From Kitasatospora sp. NBC_00458 (lineage in GTDB: Bacteria; Actinomycetota; Actinomycetes; Streptomycetales; Streptomycetaceae): DNA of 64,000 nucleotides. Positions 33,006 to 42,492 of the stretch are shown here, piece by piece. The position numbers and the translations under genes were made by a program. The notes under the pieces are model-generated. The model made no database searches, was not told the DNA's origin, and saw nothing but the letters and a program-made list of their open reading frames with translations. The DNA lies in the NCBI RefSeq assembly GCF_036013975.1, contig NZ_CP107904.1:124001-188000 (forward strand), given 5' to 3'. How positions within the stretch are numbered: the first letter of the stretch is position 1; every line of letters starts with the position of its first letter.

Positions 33006-34724
33006 GTGGGCAGCACATCGGAGGATTCCACCCCTCTGCCCCGGCTTCGGCTGGACGATCTGCTGGACGAGCTCCAGGCACGGCTGGACGCGGCCCGCGG
33101 TACCCGTGACCGGGTGCACAGCCTGCTGGAAGCAGTCCTCGCGGTGGGCCGTGAACTCGACCTGGGCCAGGTTCTCCGGCACATCGTCGAGGCGGCGGTG
33201 ACGCTGGTGAACGCCGAGTACGGCGCCCTCGGGGTGATCGGGGACGACCACCGGCTCTCCCGGTTCGTCCCGGTGGGCATGAGCGATGAACTGGTCGAGC
33301 GGATCGGACCGCTGCCCTCCGGCCACGGTGTTCTGGGGGAGCTGATCCGGCACCCGGTTCCGCTCCGCCTGGCCCGGATCTCGGACCACCCGTCCTCCTC
33401 CGGCTTCCCGGCCCACCACCCACCGATGAACACCTTCCTGGGTGTGCCGATCCGGATCCGGGGCCAGGTGTTCGGCAACCTCTACCTGACCGAGAAACGC
33501 GGGGGCGGTCGGTTCGACGCCGAGGACGAGTCCGTGCTCGCGACCCTGGCCGTGGCAGCCGGGGTGGCGATCGACAATGCCCGGCTCTACGCCCGCTCCA
33601 AGCTGCGCGAGCGCTGGCTGACGGCCAACGCGGAGATCACCGGCAGCCTGCTGGCCGGCGACTCCGAGCAGCGGGTGCTCGACCTGCTGGTCACCCGGGC
33701 GGCCGAGATCGCCGGCGCCGACCTCGCGGTGGTGGCCCTGCCGCTCGCGGGCTCGGAGGAGTTGGAGGTACGGATCGCCGTCGGGCTGGGCGAGGACCGG
33801 CACCGGGGCCTGGTCCTCCCGCTGGACGGCTCCTTCGTCGGCGCCGCCGCCCGGACCGGCGGGCTGGTGGTGAGCACCGACGTGCGGACGGATCCGCGGA
33901 TCACCGCCGGTCCAGCGCGTTGGGAGGGGCTGGGGCCGGCCCTCGCGGTGCCGATCGGCACCGCGGGGCACGGAACGCGCGGGGTGCTGATGCTGGCCCG
34001 GGCGGCCGGTGCCCCTCAGTTCCGCGAGGAGGAGTCCGGTCCGCTCCTGGGATTCGCCGGCCAGGCGGCGGTGGCCATGGAGTTGGCGGAGCGCCGTCGC
34101 GATTCGGAGCAGGTCGCGCTGCTCCGGGAGCGTGACCGGATCGCCCGGGACCTGCACGATCTGGCGATCCAGCGACTGTTCGCCACCGGGATGACCTTGC
34201 AGGGCGCCACCCGCTTCATCGAGCATCCGGAGGCAACGGACCGGGTCCTCCGGGCGATCGACGACCTCGACGACACCGCCAGGACGATCAGGGCGACCAT
34301 CTTCGGCCTGCGCGCCCGCGAAGCCGGGCCCTACGCCGACGGTCTGCGCGCCCGGGCGGTCGAGCTGGTCGAGCGGGCGGCGGGGACACTCGGCTTCACC
34401 CCGAGCCTGCGGATGACCGGCCTGCTCGACGCCACCGTTCCGGCGACGGTCGCGGACGCGGTGCTCGCCGTGCTCCAGGAGGCCCTCTCCAACGCCGCCC
34501 GGCACGCCGCTGCGAGCGCGGTCGCGGTGTCGCTCACGGCCGGCGCCGACCTGGTGCTCACCGTGACGGACAACGGCGTCGGGCTGCCTGAGGGCGGGCG
34601 GCGCAGCGGGCTGGCCAACCTGGCCGAGCGGGCCGCCGAGCTGGGCGGCACCTTCCGTGCCCGGGCACTGCCCGGCGGCGGCACCGAGCTGCTGTGGCGG
34701 GTGCCGCTGGCCCCTCCGGCCTAG
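33006..34724 (+). CDS. DevS/DosS-like GAF-domain sensor histidine kinase (copy 1)
   Basis: About 572 residues. Two GAF domains: the first (about 45-205) contains HHPPMNTFLGVPIRIRGQVFGNLYLTEK, where His in HHPPM (137-138) aligns with the heme-ligand His of DosS; the second spans about 225-365. HisKA_3 follows (RDRIARDLHDLAIQRLFATG, phospho-His near 384) and an HATPase (NAARHA, DNGVGL, RRSGLANLAERA). It should sense oxygen, NO or redox state through heme. GTG at 33006 follows GGAGGAACCG, an ideal site. Likely partners are the two DevR-like regulators nearby. It ends 4 bp into the convergent nitroreductase. Confidence 0.92.
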   Translation: MGSTSEDSTPLPRLRLDDLLDELQARLDAARGTRDRVHSLLEAVLAVGRELDLGQVLRHIVEAAVTLVNAEYGALGVIGDDHRLSRFVPVGMSDELVERIGPLPSGHGVLGELIRHPVPLRLARISDHPSSSGFPAHHPPMNTFLGVPIRIRGQVFGNLYLTEKRGGGRFDAEDESVLATLAVAAGVAIDNARLYARSKLRERWLTANAEITGSLLAGDSEQRVLDLLVTRAAEIAGADLAVVALPLAGSEELEVRIAVGLGEDRHRGLVLPLDGSFVGAAARTGGLVVSTDVRTDPRITAGPARWEGLGPALAVPIGTAGHGTRGVLMLARAAGAPQFREEESGPLLGFAGQAAVAMELAERRRDSEQVALLRERDRIARDLHDLAIQRLFATGMTLQGATRFIEHPEATDRVLRAIDDLDDTARTIRATIFGLRAREAGPYADGLRARAVELVERAAGTLGFTPSLRMTGLLDATVPATVADAVLAVLQEALSNAARHAAASAVAVSLTAGADLVLTVTDNGVGLPEGGRRSGLANLAERAAELGGTFRARALPGGGTELLWRVPLAPPA

Positions 34725-35704
34725 GCTCCGGGGTCGAGGACGTCGGCTGCCGCCATTCGGGGGGTCGGGCTTCCTTCCGGGCCGTAGCCGAGGCGGATCA
34801 GCATCTGCACGTGCTCGGGCTTGAGGTGGGGCTCCCGGACCGTCCATCGCAGGTCCGGCCACTCCATGGCCTGGTGCAGGAGCGAGGCGCGCACCTCGTG
34901 GACGGTGGCGGCCAGCAGGACGTGTTGCAGGGCGAGTCCGGTGCGCAGCCAGTCCGCGGGGCGGTCGCGCTCGGTGGTGAGCACCGCGATGCGCGGCTCG
35001 TGCTCGAAGGTGGCGGGCGGTCGGTGCTCGGCGGGGCGGAGGGAGGAGAAGTCCCGCATCGGCAGGTGGCCCTCCCGGTCCTGCGGGCCCAGGGCGCGGG
35101 CCGGGATGCCGTAGGCCGGCACGTCGCCGCTGCGGATCCAGTCGCGGCTCTCGGCCCGCTTGCCGGGGTCGGTGGTGCTGCGGCGCTCGGCCTCGGCGGT
35201 GAGTCCGAGCAACCGGTCGGTCTCCTCCCGGCCGGGGAGGTGGAGGATCGTCTCCTCCTCCCGGGCCGCTGCCACCAACTGGTCCAGCACGTCGGCCGGC
35301 ACGGGCCGGTCGGTGAACGGTGTGCGGATGGAGTGGCGGCGCCAGACGGCGTCGTACAGGCTCTCCGTGCCGGGGAGTCGAACCGGGGACGTCTCGTCCA
35401 GGCGGACCGCGGCGAACAGGTCCGGGTCGGCGGGATCCGGCAGCAGCCGCACCTCGGGCGCCCAGCCGAGGTGGCGGGCGGCGACCCGGAGGTTGAGCAC
35501 CGCCGCGCCGACGGAGATGTGCATGGCCCGCCCCTCGGGGTCGGCGGCCGGGACGGCGCGCTCGCGCGCGGCGCGCACTTCCAGGATCGACGTCTCCGGA
35601 TCGAGCCGGAAGTGCCAGGGCTGGCTGTTGTGGATCGAGGGTGCGGCCACGGCGGCGGAGACCAGTTTCTCCAGGGCGGCGGCGTCGAGTGCGAGGGTGG
35701 GCAT
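34721..35704 (-). CDS. Acg-type nitroreductase-like flavoprotein
   Basis: 327 residues. The start LEKLVSAAVAAPSIHNSQPWHFRL and a later SLYDAVWRRHSIRTPFTDRPVP, plus GLALQHVLLAATVHEVRASLLHQ, mark the Acg/Rv3127 branch of the nitroreductase family. In mycobacteria these genes belong to the DosR regulon and bind FMN tightly, perhaps as a store rather than a reductase. Here it sits between a DevS-like kinase and a DevR-like regulator. Confidence 0.88.
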   Translation of the reverse strand: MPTLALDAAALEKLVSAAVAAPSIHNSQPWHFRLDPETSILEVRAARERAVPAADPEGRAMHISVGAAVLNLRVAARHLGWAPEVRLLPDPADPDLFAAVRLDETSPVRLPGTESLYDAVWRRHSIRTPFTDRPVPADVLDQLVAAAREEETILHLPGREETDRLLGLTAEAERRSTTDPGKRAESRDWIRSGDVPAYGIPARALGPQDREGHLPMRDFSSLRPAEHRPPATFEHEPRIAVLTTERDRPADWLRTGLALQHVLLAATVHEVRASLLHQAMEWPDLRWTVREPHLKPEHVQMLIRLGYGPEGSPTPRMAAADVLDPGA

Positions 35705-35726
35705 GGCGGGCTCCCGGGGTGTGGCG

Positions 35727-36011
35727 TCAGCCGGCGGGCGGGTCGGCGCCGGATCGCAGTACCTCCAGGCGGTGGCGGTACTCGTCGGCGTCGATCTCCC
35801 CGCGGGCGAAGCGTTCGGCGAGCAGCTGCTCGGGCGGGATGCGTTCGGGTGGCGGGGAGGGGTTCGTGCCCTGCGGATTCCGCGGCGTCTGCACCAGGTG
35901 GCGGACGAGGAGGACGACCGCCACGACGACCAGTCCCCAGAACAGCAGCATCCCGACGGCCATCAGGCCGAAGCCCCAGCCGTTCATGCCGTGATCGTTC
36001 CAGTAGGTCAT
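35727..36011 (-). CDS. Small membrane protein with SHOCT domain
   Basis: 94 residues. One membrane span (FGLMAVGMLLFWGLVVVAVVLLVRHL) and a C-terminal SHOCT motif (PPEQLLAERFARGEIDADEYRHRLEVL). Such proteins often accompany stress or redox genes and aid oligomerisation. A GGGCCG-N2-CGGCCC palindrome 76 bp upstream suggests DevR-like control. Confidence 0.85.
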   Translation of the reverse strand: MTYWNDHGMNGWGFGLMAVGMLLFWGLVVVAVVLLVRHLVQTPRNPQGTNPSPPPERIPPEQLLAERFARGEIDADEYRHRLEVLRSGADPPAG

Positions 36012-36086
36012 CGTGGGCTCCTCGGCCGGACGGGGTGGGGCTGCTGCCTCACCTCCACCGTGCATCCGGGGCCCTGGGCGGTGCAT

Positions 36087-36100
36087 GGGCCGACCGGCCC
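36087..36100. promoter_or_regulatory. DevR/DosR-like palindrome 2
   Basis: GGGCCGACCGGCCC, 76 bp before the SHOCT protein start, in the gap after the regulator gene at 36141-36878. Confidence 0.65.
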
Positions 36101-36140
36101 TGTCCGCGGGGCCGGGCGGGCCCGGTGCGGCCGCGCCCGC

Positions 36141-36878
36141 TCAGTGGGGCCGGTCGGGCCGGTGCTCGGGGTCCGCGTGGGCCGCGAGCACGGCGGCCTG
36201 GAGCCGTCGCTCCACCCCCAGCTTGGCCAGCACGCGCGAGACGTGGTTCTTGACCGTCTTCTCGGCGAGGTAGAGCTCCCGGCCGATCTCCCGATTGGTC
36301 TTTCCTTCGCCGACCAGGACGAGGATCTCCCGCTCGCGCGGGGTCAGCCGGGCGAGCGCGGCCTCGGTCGGGCTCTCGTCGTGGTGGCGGAGGCTCTCCA
36401 TCAGCTTGCGGGTGGTCGCCGGGTCGAGCATGGACTGCCCGGAGGCGACCGTCCGCACCGCACCGACCAGGTCGGCGCCCTTGACCTGCTTCAGCACGTA
36501 CCCGGCCGCGCCCGCCATGATCGCGTCGAGCAGCGCCTCGTCGTCGTCGAACGAGGTCAGCATCAGGCAGGCGAGCTCCGGCTGGAGAGCGCGCAGGTCC
36601 CGGCAGACTGTGACGCCGTCACCGTCCGGCAGCCTGACGTCCAGGACCGCGACGTCCGGTCGTAGCGCCGGGACGCGCGCCAGGGCCTGCGCACAGGTTC
36701 CGGCCTCACCCACGACCTCCATGTCGGGCTCCGCCCCGAGCAGGTCGCTCACCCCTCGCCGGACCACCTCGTGGTCGTCCAGCAGGAACACCCGCACGGG
36801 CCGCGCGGACTCGGCGGGCGGGGCCGACTCGGTCGCAGCCGTCGCCGGTTCCGGCTCCGCTGGGCTTGGCGTCGTCAC
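36141..36878 (-). CDS. DevR/NarL-family response regulator (copy 1)
   Basis: About 245 residues from GTG at 36878. A 27-residue Ala/Pro/Glu-rich leader precedes the receiver ([19 protein letters not shown], phospho-Asp in [15 protein letters not shown], Thr in [12 protein letters not shown], Lys in GYVLKQVKG). The LuxR-type HTH is [48 protein letters not shown]. It closely parallels copy 2 at 38144. It probably binds the GGGCCG-N2-CGGCCC sites. Confidence 0.93.
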   Translation of the reverse strand: MTTPSPAEPEPATAATESAPPAESARPVRVFLLDDHEVVRRGVSDLLGAEPDMEVVGEAGTCAQALARVPALRPDVAVLDVRLPDGDGVTVCRDLRALQPELACLMLTSFDDDEALLDAIMAGAAGYVLKQVKGADLVGAVRTVASGQSMLDPATTRKLMESLRHHDESPTEAALARLTPREREILVLVGEGKTNREIGRELYLAEKTVKNHVSRVLAKLGVERRLQAAVLAAHADPEHRPDRPH

Positions 36879-36984
36879 GCAACGATTCTGCGCGCCGGAC
36901 GGCCGCGTCGCACCAGAGACCGGGACCGGCCATAGGGAACCCGGCGCACCACCGGCGGCAACGGTGCTGTCGGCGGCACGGTCA

Positions 36985-36998
36985 GGGCCGAACGGCCC
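36985..36998. promoter_or_regulatory. DevR/DosR-like palindrome 3
   Basis: GGGCCGAACGGCCC, 52 bp before the flavodoxin start, in the divergent gap with the copy 1 regulator. Confidence 0.68.
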
Positions 36999-37049
36999 AC
37001 ACCCGGAAAGGCGGTGGCGGAGGACGATGGAAGGAGAGAGGTGAGAGCG

Positions 37050-37583
37050 ATGCACACAGTGATCGTGTACGAGAGCATGTACGGCAACACGCGCGAGATC
37101 GCCGAAGCGATCGCCGCGGGCATCCACGAAGCCGCCCCGGACGCGGCGGTCGACTGCATCCCGGTGGCAGAGGCCGACGCCGGCCTGGCGCGGACCGCCG
37201 ATCTCCTGGTGGTCGGCGGCCCGACGCACATGCGCGGCATGTCCTCCGGTCTCAGCCGCAGGATGGCCGCCACGGCCGAGGCGAAGAAGGAGGGCCACGA
37301 GGACGCCGCGCGGGAAGCCGCTTCGACGGCGGAGGGGCCCGGTCTTCGCACGTGGTTCCACGACCTCCCGAAGGCCGGGGCCGGTACCCACGCGGCCGCC
37401 TTCGACACCCGCGCCGACATGCGGATGAGCGGCGGCGCGGCGGAAGGCATAGCGCAGCGCCTCTCCCGCCACTACTACGACGTGGTGGCGGAACCCGAGG
37501 GATTCGTCGTCGAGGAGGCCGACGGCCCCCTGCGGGCCGGCGAACTCGACCGCGCCCGCGCCTGGGGCGCCGGCCTGGTCTGA
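37050..37583 (+). CDS. Flavodoxin-family protein
   Basis: 177 residues. [25 protein letters not shown] is the FMN phosphate-binding loop of flavodoxins; [16 protein letters not shown] is the second flavin loop. It should be a small FMN electron carrier or redox sensor. ATG at 37050 has AGGAGAGAGG upstream. The upstream palindrome ties it to the DevR-like regulon. Confidence 0.9.
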   Translation: MHTVIVYESMYGNTREIAEAIAAGIHEAAPDAAVDCIPVAEADAGLARTADLLVVGGPTHMRGMSSGLSRRMAATAEAKKEGHEDAAREAASTAEGPGLRTWFHDLPKAGAGTHAAAFDTRADMRMSGGAAEGIAQRLSRHYYDVVAEPEGFVVEEADGPLRAGELDRARAWGAGLV

Positions 37584-38042
37584 CCGATCTCCGGGCCGCC
37601 GCCTGCTCGTGGCGGCTCGACGAGTCTGCGACGGAGGCCTTGCCGTCCTGCCCTGGCTGCGTCCTTCCCGGGCACCGATCACCGACAGAGCAGCGACCTC
37701 TCTCGGTGAGGCCGACACCCCGGGGGCCCGAGCACAAGCACAGTACTTGTGCACGGTGGAGTTCCAAGGGCCGAGGGCGTCGCGGTGACGGCGAGCACTC
37801 CCGTCCCCGCGGTGCTGGTCCGATCCGGACACGTGTCCGCAGAACGGCCGGCGACCGCCGCGGCCGCCCGCGCCGCGCGACAGCCGCCAGGACTGACCGG
37901 AGGCGACACCACGCCCCCCCGGCGCCGGCCACTGCCCTCGCGGAACTCGCCGAGTACGCCCCGCAGAAGCTCTCCTGCTCGTCCGGACGACCCGTGCTCC
38001 TCGCCTCAACCCCCTTGCCGCTCCCGGCACCCGGGCGAAGTA
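37584..38042. other. Intergenic region with one inverted repeat, no gene supported
   Basis: 460 bp between flavodoxin and the second regulator. At about 37732-37752 it has GCACAAG-N7-CTTGTGC, a perfect seven-base inverted repeat of unknown role. Open frames here are shadows with low coding quality. Confidence 0.45.
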
Positions 38043-38056
38043 GGGCCGTCCGGCCC
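38043..38056. promoter_or_regulatory. DevR/DosR-like palindrome 4
   Basis: GGGCCGTCCGGCCC, flanked by TA on both sides (TAGGGCCG...CGGCCCTA), 88 bp before the copy 2 regulator start. Suggests autoregulation. Confidence 0.68.
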
Positions 38057-38143
38057 TATCGGAACCGCCCCCGGTCACGCCAGACTTCGCAGAGGCTCAC
38101 ACGCGACCTGCCGCCAGGGCGGGCCCACGGGGTTGGAGTGGTG

Positions 38144-38845
38144 ATGACGGACAGTCCTGCGGCCGGGGCGCACGGCCCGGTGAAGGTGTTCCTGCTGGAC
38201 GACCACGAGGTGGTCCGCCGCGGCGTCCACGACCTGCTGGACGCCGAGCCCGACCTCCGGGTGATCGGCGAGGCCGGCACCGTCGAGCAGGCGCTCGCCC
38301 GTGTCCCCGCGCTGCGCCCCGACGTCGCGGTACTCGACATGCGGCTGCCGGACGGCGACGGGGTGACGGTCTGCCGCGAACTGCGCTCCCGCATGCCCGA
38401 CCTGGCCTGCCTGATCCTCACCTCGTTCGACGACGAGGAGGCGCTCCTGGACGCCATCATGGCCGGGGCCTCCGGCTACGTCCTCAAGCAGATCAGTGGT
38501 ACCGACCTCGTCTCCGCCGTCCGCACCGTCGCCTCCGGCCAGTCGATGCTCGACTCCGGCGCCACCACCCGGCTGATGGCCCGCCTGCGCGGAGACACCG
38601 TCACCGCATCCAGCTCCGGACTCCCCCAGCTCACCGAGCGCGAGCGGGAGGTCCTGGCGCTGGTCGGCGAGGGGCTCACCAACCGGCAGATCGGCCAGCG
38701 GCTCTACCTCGCCGAGAAGACCGTCAAGAACCACATCTCCCGCCTGCTGGCCAAGCTGGGCGTGGAGCGGCGTGTCCAGGCCGCCCTGATCGCCAATCAG
38801 ACCCTGGCCGACCGCACGCAGCCGACCGGTCGGCCCAACCGCTGA
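38144..38845 (+). CDS. DevR/NarL-family response regulator (copy 2)
   Basis: About 233 residues. Receiver [32 protein letters not shown], phospho-Asp in [14 protein letters not shown], and the [51 protein letters not shown]. The recognition helix is nearly identical to that of copy 1, so both should read the same DNA site. The ATG at 38144 has GGAG eight bases upstream; the longer open frame is through noncoding DNA. Confidence 0.93.
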   Translation: MTDSPAAGAHGPVKVFLLDDHEVVRRGVHDLLDAEPDLRVIGEAGTVEQALARVPALRPDVAVLDMRLPDGDGVTVCRELRSRMPDLACLILTSFDDEEALLDAIMAGASGYVLKQISGTDLVSAVRTVASGQSMLDSGATTRLMARLRGDTVTASSSGLPQLTEREREVLALVGEGLTNRQIGQRLYLAEKTVKNHISRLLAKLGVERRVQAALIANQTLADRTQPTGRPNR

Positions 38846-38898
38846 ACCGGCCGCCCCGGGGACACCCGACCGGGCAGGTCCGGTCGGCAGCGTCAACG

Positions 38899-38912
38899 GG
38901 GACCAACGGCCT
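38899..38912. promoter_or_regulatory. Degenerate DevR/DosR-like site
   Basis: GGGACCAACGGCCT differs at a few positions from GGGCCGAACGGCCC. It is 37 bp before the small PPOX gene at 38950. Confidence 0.45.
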
Positions 38913-38949
38913 CTCCCCCGGCGCCCGGTGCGAAGGCACCATCGTTGTC

Positions 38950-39333
38950 ATGACACCTCACTCCACAACGCTGGACGAGTGGGAATGCCGGCGACGCCTC
39001 GCCGGCCTCGCGGTCGGCCGGGTCGTCTACACCATCGGTGCACTGCCCGCCGTTCAGCCCGCCCGCTACAGCCTCGGCGCCGACGGCAGCGTGCTGCTGA
39101 ACGCCGGCGCCGAGTCCGAACTGGTCCGTGCGGTATCCGGCGCGATCGTCGCCTTCGAGGCGGGAGAGCTCGACGCTGCCGAAGGCACCGGCTGGAGCGT
39201 GACCGTCCTCGGCCGCGCCGACGTCGCGCCGGATCACACGGCGAACGGTCCGACCGACACGGTCACCGTCCGGATCCTCCCCGAACTGGTGAGCGGCCGC
39301 CTGTTCCCGTCGACGCGCCCGGCCCGGCCCTGA
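38950..39333 (+). CDS. Small PPOX-type flavin-nucleotide-binding protein
   Basis: 127 residues. Split-barrel pattern CRRRLAGLAVGRVVYTIGALPAVQPARYSLGADGSVLLNAGAESELVRAVSGAIVAFEAGELD and GWSVTVLGRADV, the short PPOX class of the pyridoxamine oxidase-like family that binds FMN or F420. In DosR-type regulons such genes are common. Convergent with the second kinase gene. Confidence 0.85.
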   Translation: MTPHSTTLDEWECRRRLAGLAVGRVVYTIGALPAVQPARYSLGADGSVLLNAGAESELVRAVSGAIVAFEAGELDAAEGTGWSVTVLGRADVAPDHTANGPTDTVTVRILPELVSGRLFPSTRPARP

Positions 39334-39380
39334 CCGGACCTCGGCACGCCGAACGTCGAACACCCCGCCCGAGGGCCGGG

Positions 39381-41117
39381 TCAGTGCACCAGCGGCACCG
39401 ACCAGGCCAACCTGGTACCGCCGGCCTCGGGGCTCGTCAGCTCGAAGACTCCCCCCAGGCTCTCGGCCCGTTCCGCGAGGTTGCGCAGCCCGCTCCGCCG
39501 CCCCTGCTCCGCGATGCCCACCCCGTCGTCCTGCACCGTGAGCACCACACGCGACCCGGTCGCCTGCAGCACCACCTCGACCCGGCCTGCCCGTGCGTGC
39601 CGGGCAGCGTTGCTCAGCGCCTCGCCTAGGACCGCCACCACGTGATCGGCCAGCTCCGCCGACACATCCGTGTCGAGCAGGCCCTCCATGCTCAGCCGGG
39701 GCGGGAAGCCCAGCGCCGCCTGCGCCTCCTCGGCCACCCGCACCACCCGCGACCGCAGACCCTGAGTGCCCTCCACCTCGCGCGCCCGCAGGCCGAAGAT
39801 CGTCGACCGGATGATCTTGATCGTCTCGTCCAGATCCCCCACCGCCCTCAGCACCCGGTCCGAGGCGCCGGTGTGGTCGATCAACCGGGCCGCGCTCTGC
39901 AGTGTCATCCCCGTCGCGAACAGCCGCTGGATCGCCAGGTCGTGCAGGTCGCGGGCGATCCGGTCCCGGTCCTCCAGCATCACCAACTGCTCGGCGTCCC
40001 GGCGGCGCTCGGCAAGCTCCAGCGCCAGCGCCGCCTGGTCCGCGAAGCCCAGCAGCGGGCCGATCTCCCGGTCCGTGAACGCCGACTCCGCCGTCCGCCG
40101 GGCCAGCAGCAACACGCCGTCCACCGGACCGCCCGCCCGGCCAAGCGGCACGGCCACCGCCGGGCCGAGACCGTCGTACCGCCACGGCCCCGCCGGGAAG
40201 CGCGGATCGCCGGCCAGGTCCACCGTGGCCGCCGGAGTGCCCTGCGCACACGCTTCACCCGCCAGCGTTCCCTCCAGCGGCACGTCCAGGCCCAGCCTCC
40301 GGGCCGCGTCCCCGCCCAGCGCCAGCTCCACCCGCATCGTCCCGGTCCCCGGCACGGGCACCGAGACGTCCGAGAGCTCGGCGCCGGTGATCTCCCGCGC
40401 CCGACGCGCGATCAGCTCGACCACCTCGGAACGGGACCCTCCCGACAGCAGACCGCGGGTGATCTCCGCACTCGTGCCGAGCCAGCGCTGCTGACGCTGC
40501 GCCTCCTCGTACAGCCGGGCGTTGTCGATCGCCACCCCGGCCGCCACCGCCAGCGTGGAGATCACCGACTCGTCGTCGGTGTCGAACTCCTCGCCGGAGC
40601 GCTTGTCGGTCAGGTACAGGTTGCCGAAGACCTCCTCGCGCACCCGCACCGGCACCCCGAGGAACGCCCGCATCACCGGGTGGTGCGCCGGGCAGCCGTA
40701 CGACGACGGGTGCTCCGAGAGGTCCGCCAGACGGAGCGGCTCCGGTCGACGGATCAGCTCCCCCAGGAGGCCCCGGCCCGTCGGATAGGGGCCGATCCGC
40801 TCGATCTCCTCCTCGGACAGGCCCACGGTGAGGAACTGCGAGAGCGTCTCACCGTCGGGGCCGATCACCCCGAGTGCCGCGTATCGGGCGTCCACCAGGA
40901 CGGCGGCCGCCTCCACGATGCGCCGTAGCACCTGTGTCAGGTCCAGCTCCCGGCCCACCGACAGTACGACCTCCAGCAGGCTGTGCACCCGGTCCCGGGT
41001 GCCCCGGGCCACGTCGATCCTCGCCTGCAACTCCTCCAGCAGCTCGTCAAGCCTCAGCTGCGGGATCCGCGACCGAACCTCGTCCCCACCCACGCGATCC
41101 TCCTCGTCCCCTGCCAT
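39381..41117 (-). CDS. DevS/DosS-like GAF-domain sensor histidine kinase (copy 2)
   Basis: About 578 residues from ATG at 41117. The layout is the same as copy 1: GAF-A with AHHPVMRAFLGVPVRVREEVFGNLYLTDK (candidate heme His in HHPVM), GAF-B, then RDRIARDLHDLAIQRLFATG with phospho-His near residue 392 and HATPase boxes (NAARHA, DDGVGI, RRSGLRNLAERA). Having two kinases and two regulators in one cluster mirrors the DosS/DosT plus DosR arrangement, with a second regulator. One sensor may be an oxygen sensor and the other a redox sensor. Confidence 0.92.
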   Translation of the reverse strand: MAGDEEDRVGGDEVRSRIPQLRLDELLEELQARIDVARGTRDRVHSLLEVVLSVGRELDLTQVLRRIVEAAAVLVDARYAALGVIGPDGETLSQFLTVGLSEEEIERIGPYPTGRGLLGELIRRPEPLRLADLSEHPSSYGCPAHHPVMRAFLGVPVRVREEVFGNLYLTDKRSGEEFDTDDESVISTLAVAAGVAIDNARLYEEAQRQQRWLGTSAEITRGLLSGGSRSEVVELIARRAREITGAELSDVSVPVPGTGTMRVELALGGDAARRLGLDVPLEGTLAGEACAQGTPAATVDLAGDPRFPAGPWRYDGLGPAVAVPLGRAGGPVDGVLLLARRTAESAFTDREIGPLLGFADQAALALELAERRRDAEQLVMLEDRDRIARDLHDLAIQRLFATGMTLQSAARLIDHTGASDRVLRAVGDLDETIKIIRSTIFGLRAREVEGTQGLRSRVVRVAEEAQAALGFPPRLSMEGLLDTDVSAELADHVVAVLGEALSNAARHARAGRVEVVLQATGSRVVLTVQDDGVGIAEQGRRSGLRNLAERAESLGGVFELTSPEAGGTRLAWSVPLVH

Positions 41118-41336
41118 CGGCCGGTCGATTCTGGCAGACGACCGCAACGGCGTGACAGCGCCCAAACCGCCGCTTCTCGGACGGCCGGTCCGGACACACC
41201 GACGGCCGGCTCCGGACGGCGACCGACGTCCGGCCGACGCTGCTGCGGGCGGGGGCTTCACCGGCCGCCCCGGCAACACGCAGGCCGGCCGCGACGGAAG
41301 TCGCGGCCGGCCCGGGGGCGGTGTGGTGTACGGAGG

Positions 41337-41942
41337 TCAGCGTAGCCAGGCGTTGTCGCGGACCACCGGAAGCTCGGCCCAGCGGCGGCCGAGGCCCCAG
41401 GTGGCGCCGGAGCCGGTCACGGCCAGGAGGACGAGGACCAGGGCGTAGAGGACGTGGTAGTCGAGCAGCGGGTTGGTGGATCCGCTCGCGGTGCCGTCGG
41501 CCAGGTGACGGGCGGGCGGCCACTCGGCGGCCCACATCAGGCCGAGCAGAGCCGTGCCCCCGACCGCGGCGATCCGCAGCCCGACACCACCGATCAGTGC
41601 GAGACCGAGGCCGAGGAGGCTCAGCATGAACATCCAGTCCACCCAGGCCTGGCCGGCCATGGCGTGGAAGGTCCCGCGGAACGGCCCCGCCGCGACGTGG
41701 CTCAGGAAGCCCTGGGCGGGTGAGGCTCCGTCGACCCAGGCACGGCCGTCGGCGGTGGCGTAGCCGAGACCGAAGGTCTTGTCGAGGAAGGCCCAGAGGA
41801 AGAGCGCCCCGAGCGCGATCCGGACGGTGGCGAGGGCGGCGGCCGCGGCCGATGCGGTGCGGGCGGCGGTCTGCCGGGCGACGGCGCGTCGGAGGGTGGC
41901 GCGGCGGGGCGTCAGGGGCGTGTGGACGTTCTGGGTGGCCAT
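41337..41942 (-). CDS. DoxX-family membrane protein
   Basis: 201 residues. After a basic N-terminus come four spans: VRIALGALFLWAFLDKTFGLG, MFMLSLLGLGLALIGGVGLRIAAVGGTALLGLMWAAEW and YHVLYALVLVLLAVTG. The pattern R-x-x-x-G-x-x-F-x-x-x-F-x-x-K is the DoxX opening. DoxX proteins take part in membrane redox or thiol-stress functions. ATG at 41942 with GAGGAG upstream. Two DevR-like half-palindromic sites lie about 220-255 bp upstream. Confidence 0.88.
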   Translation of the reverse strand: MATQNVHTPLTPRRATLRRAVARQTAARTASAAAAALATVRIALGALFLWAFLDKTFGLGYATADGRAWVDGASPAQGFLSHVAAGPFRGTFHAMAGQAWVDWMFMLSLLGLGLALIGGVGLRIAAVGGTALLGLMWAAEWPPARHLADGTASGSTNPLLDYHVLYALVLVLLAVTGSGATWGLGRRWAELPVVRDNAWLR

Positions 41943-42164
41943 GATCGGCACTCCTCTGCTGAGGTGGTTCGGCGGTGGCGGTCCGTTCGAGCCGGTGCGC
42001 CGGAGTGCCCGGTACCGACTCGGGTCGAGCAGAAGTTCGGGGCGCTGTCCGGTCCGGGCGCCCGTGGCGGTGCCGCCCGTGGTGAGGGGCGGCACGGACG
42101 GTCGGTGCGCTCGCGGTCCCGGTGTCCACTCGAATCGTGCGCCCCGGGCACCTCGCCGGTCTGC

Positions 42165-42199
42165 GGGCCGTTGGTCCCGACTGCGGGAACGACGGTCCC
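42165..42199. promoter_or_regulatory. Two DevR/DosR-like sites in tandem, upstream of doxX-like gene
   Basis: GGGCCGTTGGTCCC at 42165-42178 and GGGAACGACGGTCCC at 42185-42199. The starts are 20 bp apart, two helical turns, as in tandem DosR boxes. Each deviates from the perfect palindrome. Confidence 0.5.
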
Positions 42200-42492
42200 G
42201 GTGCGGTCGTGCTCCCCGCGCGGTATGGCGCGCCGTCACACTCCGTCGGTCACCCGGCGCCGGGCGCCGGAGCGGACGGCCGCGGCCCGCTCCGTCGCGG
42301 CCGCCCGGTGGGACGACGGCGGAGCGACGACCGCCGTGGGACGGCGGCGGAGCGACAACGGCGGCGGCGAACTCGGCACCGGCTTGCCGGGTCTTCGATC
42401 GTGGGCGGTGCACAGTGTCCGGGCCACCGCCGTGCAGTCACCGGTGAGTGACGGGCCTGCCGACCTGGTCTGTTCTCAGGACCGGACAGCGA

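Noticed and set aside
37732..37752. GCACAAG-N7-CTTGTGC inverted repeat as a regulator site or terminator
   Set aside because: Perfect arms, but too far (about 150 bp after the flavodoxin stop, about 390 bp before the next gene) and not repeated elsewhere; no basis for a function.
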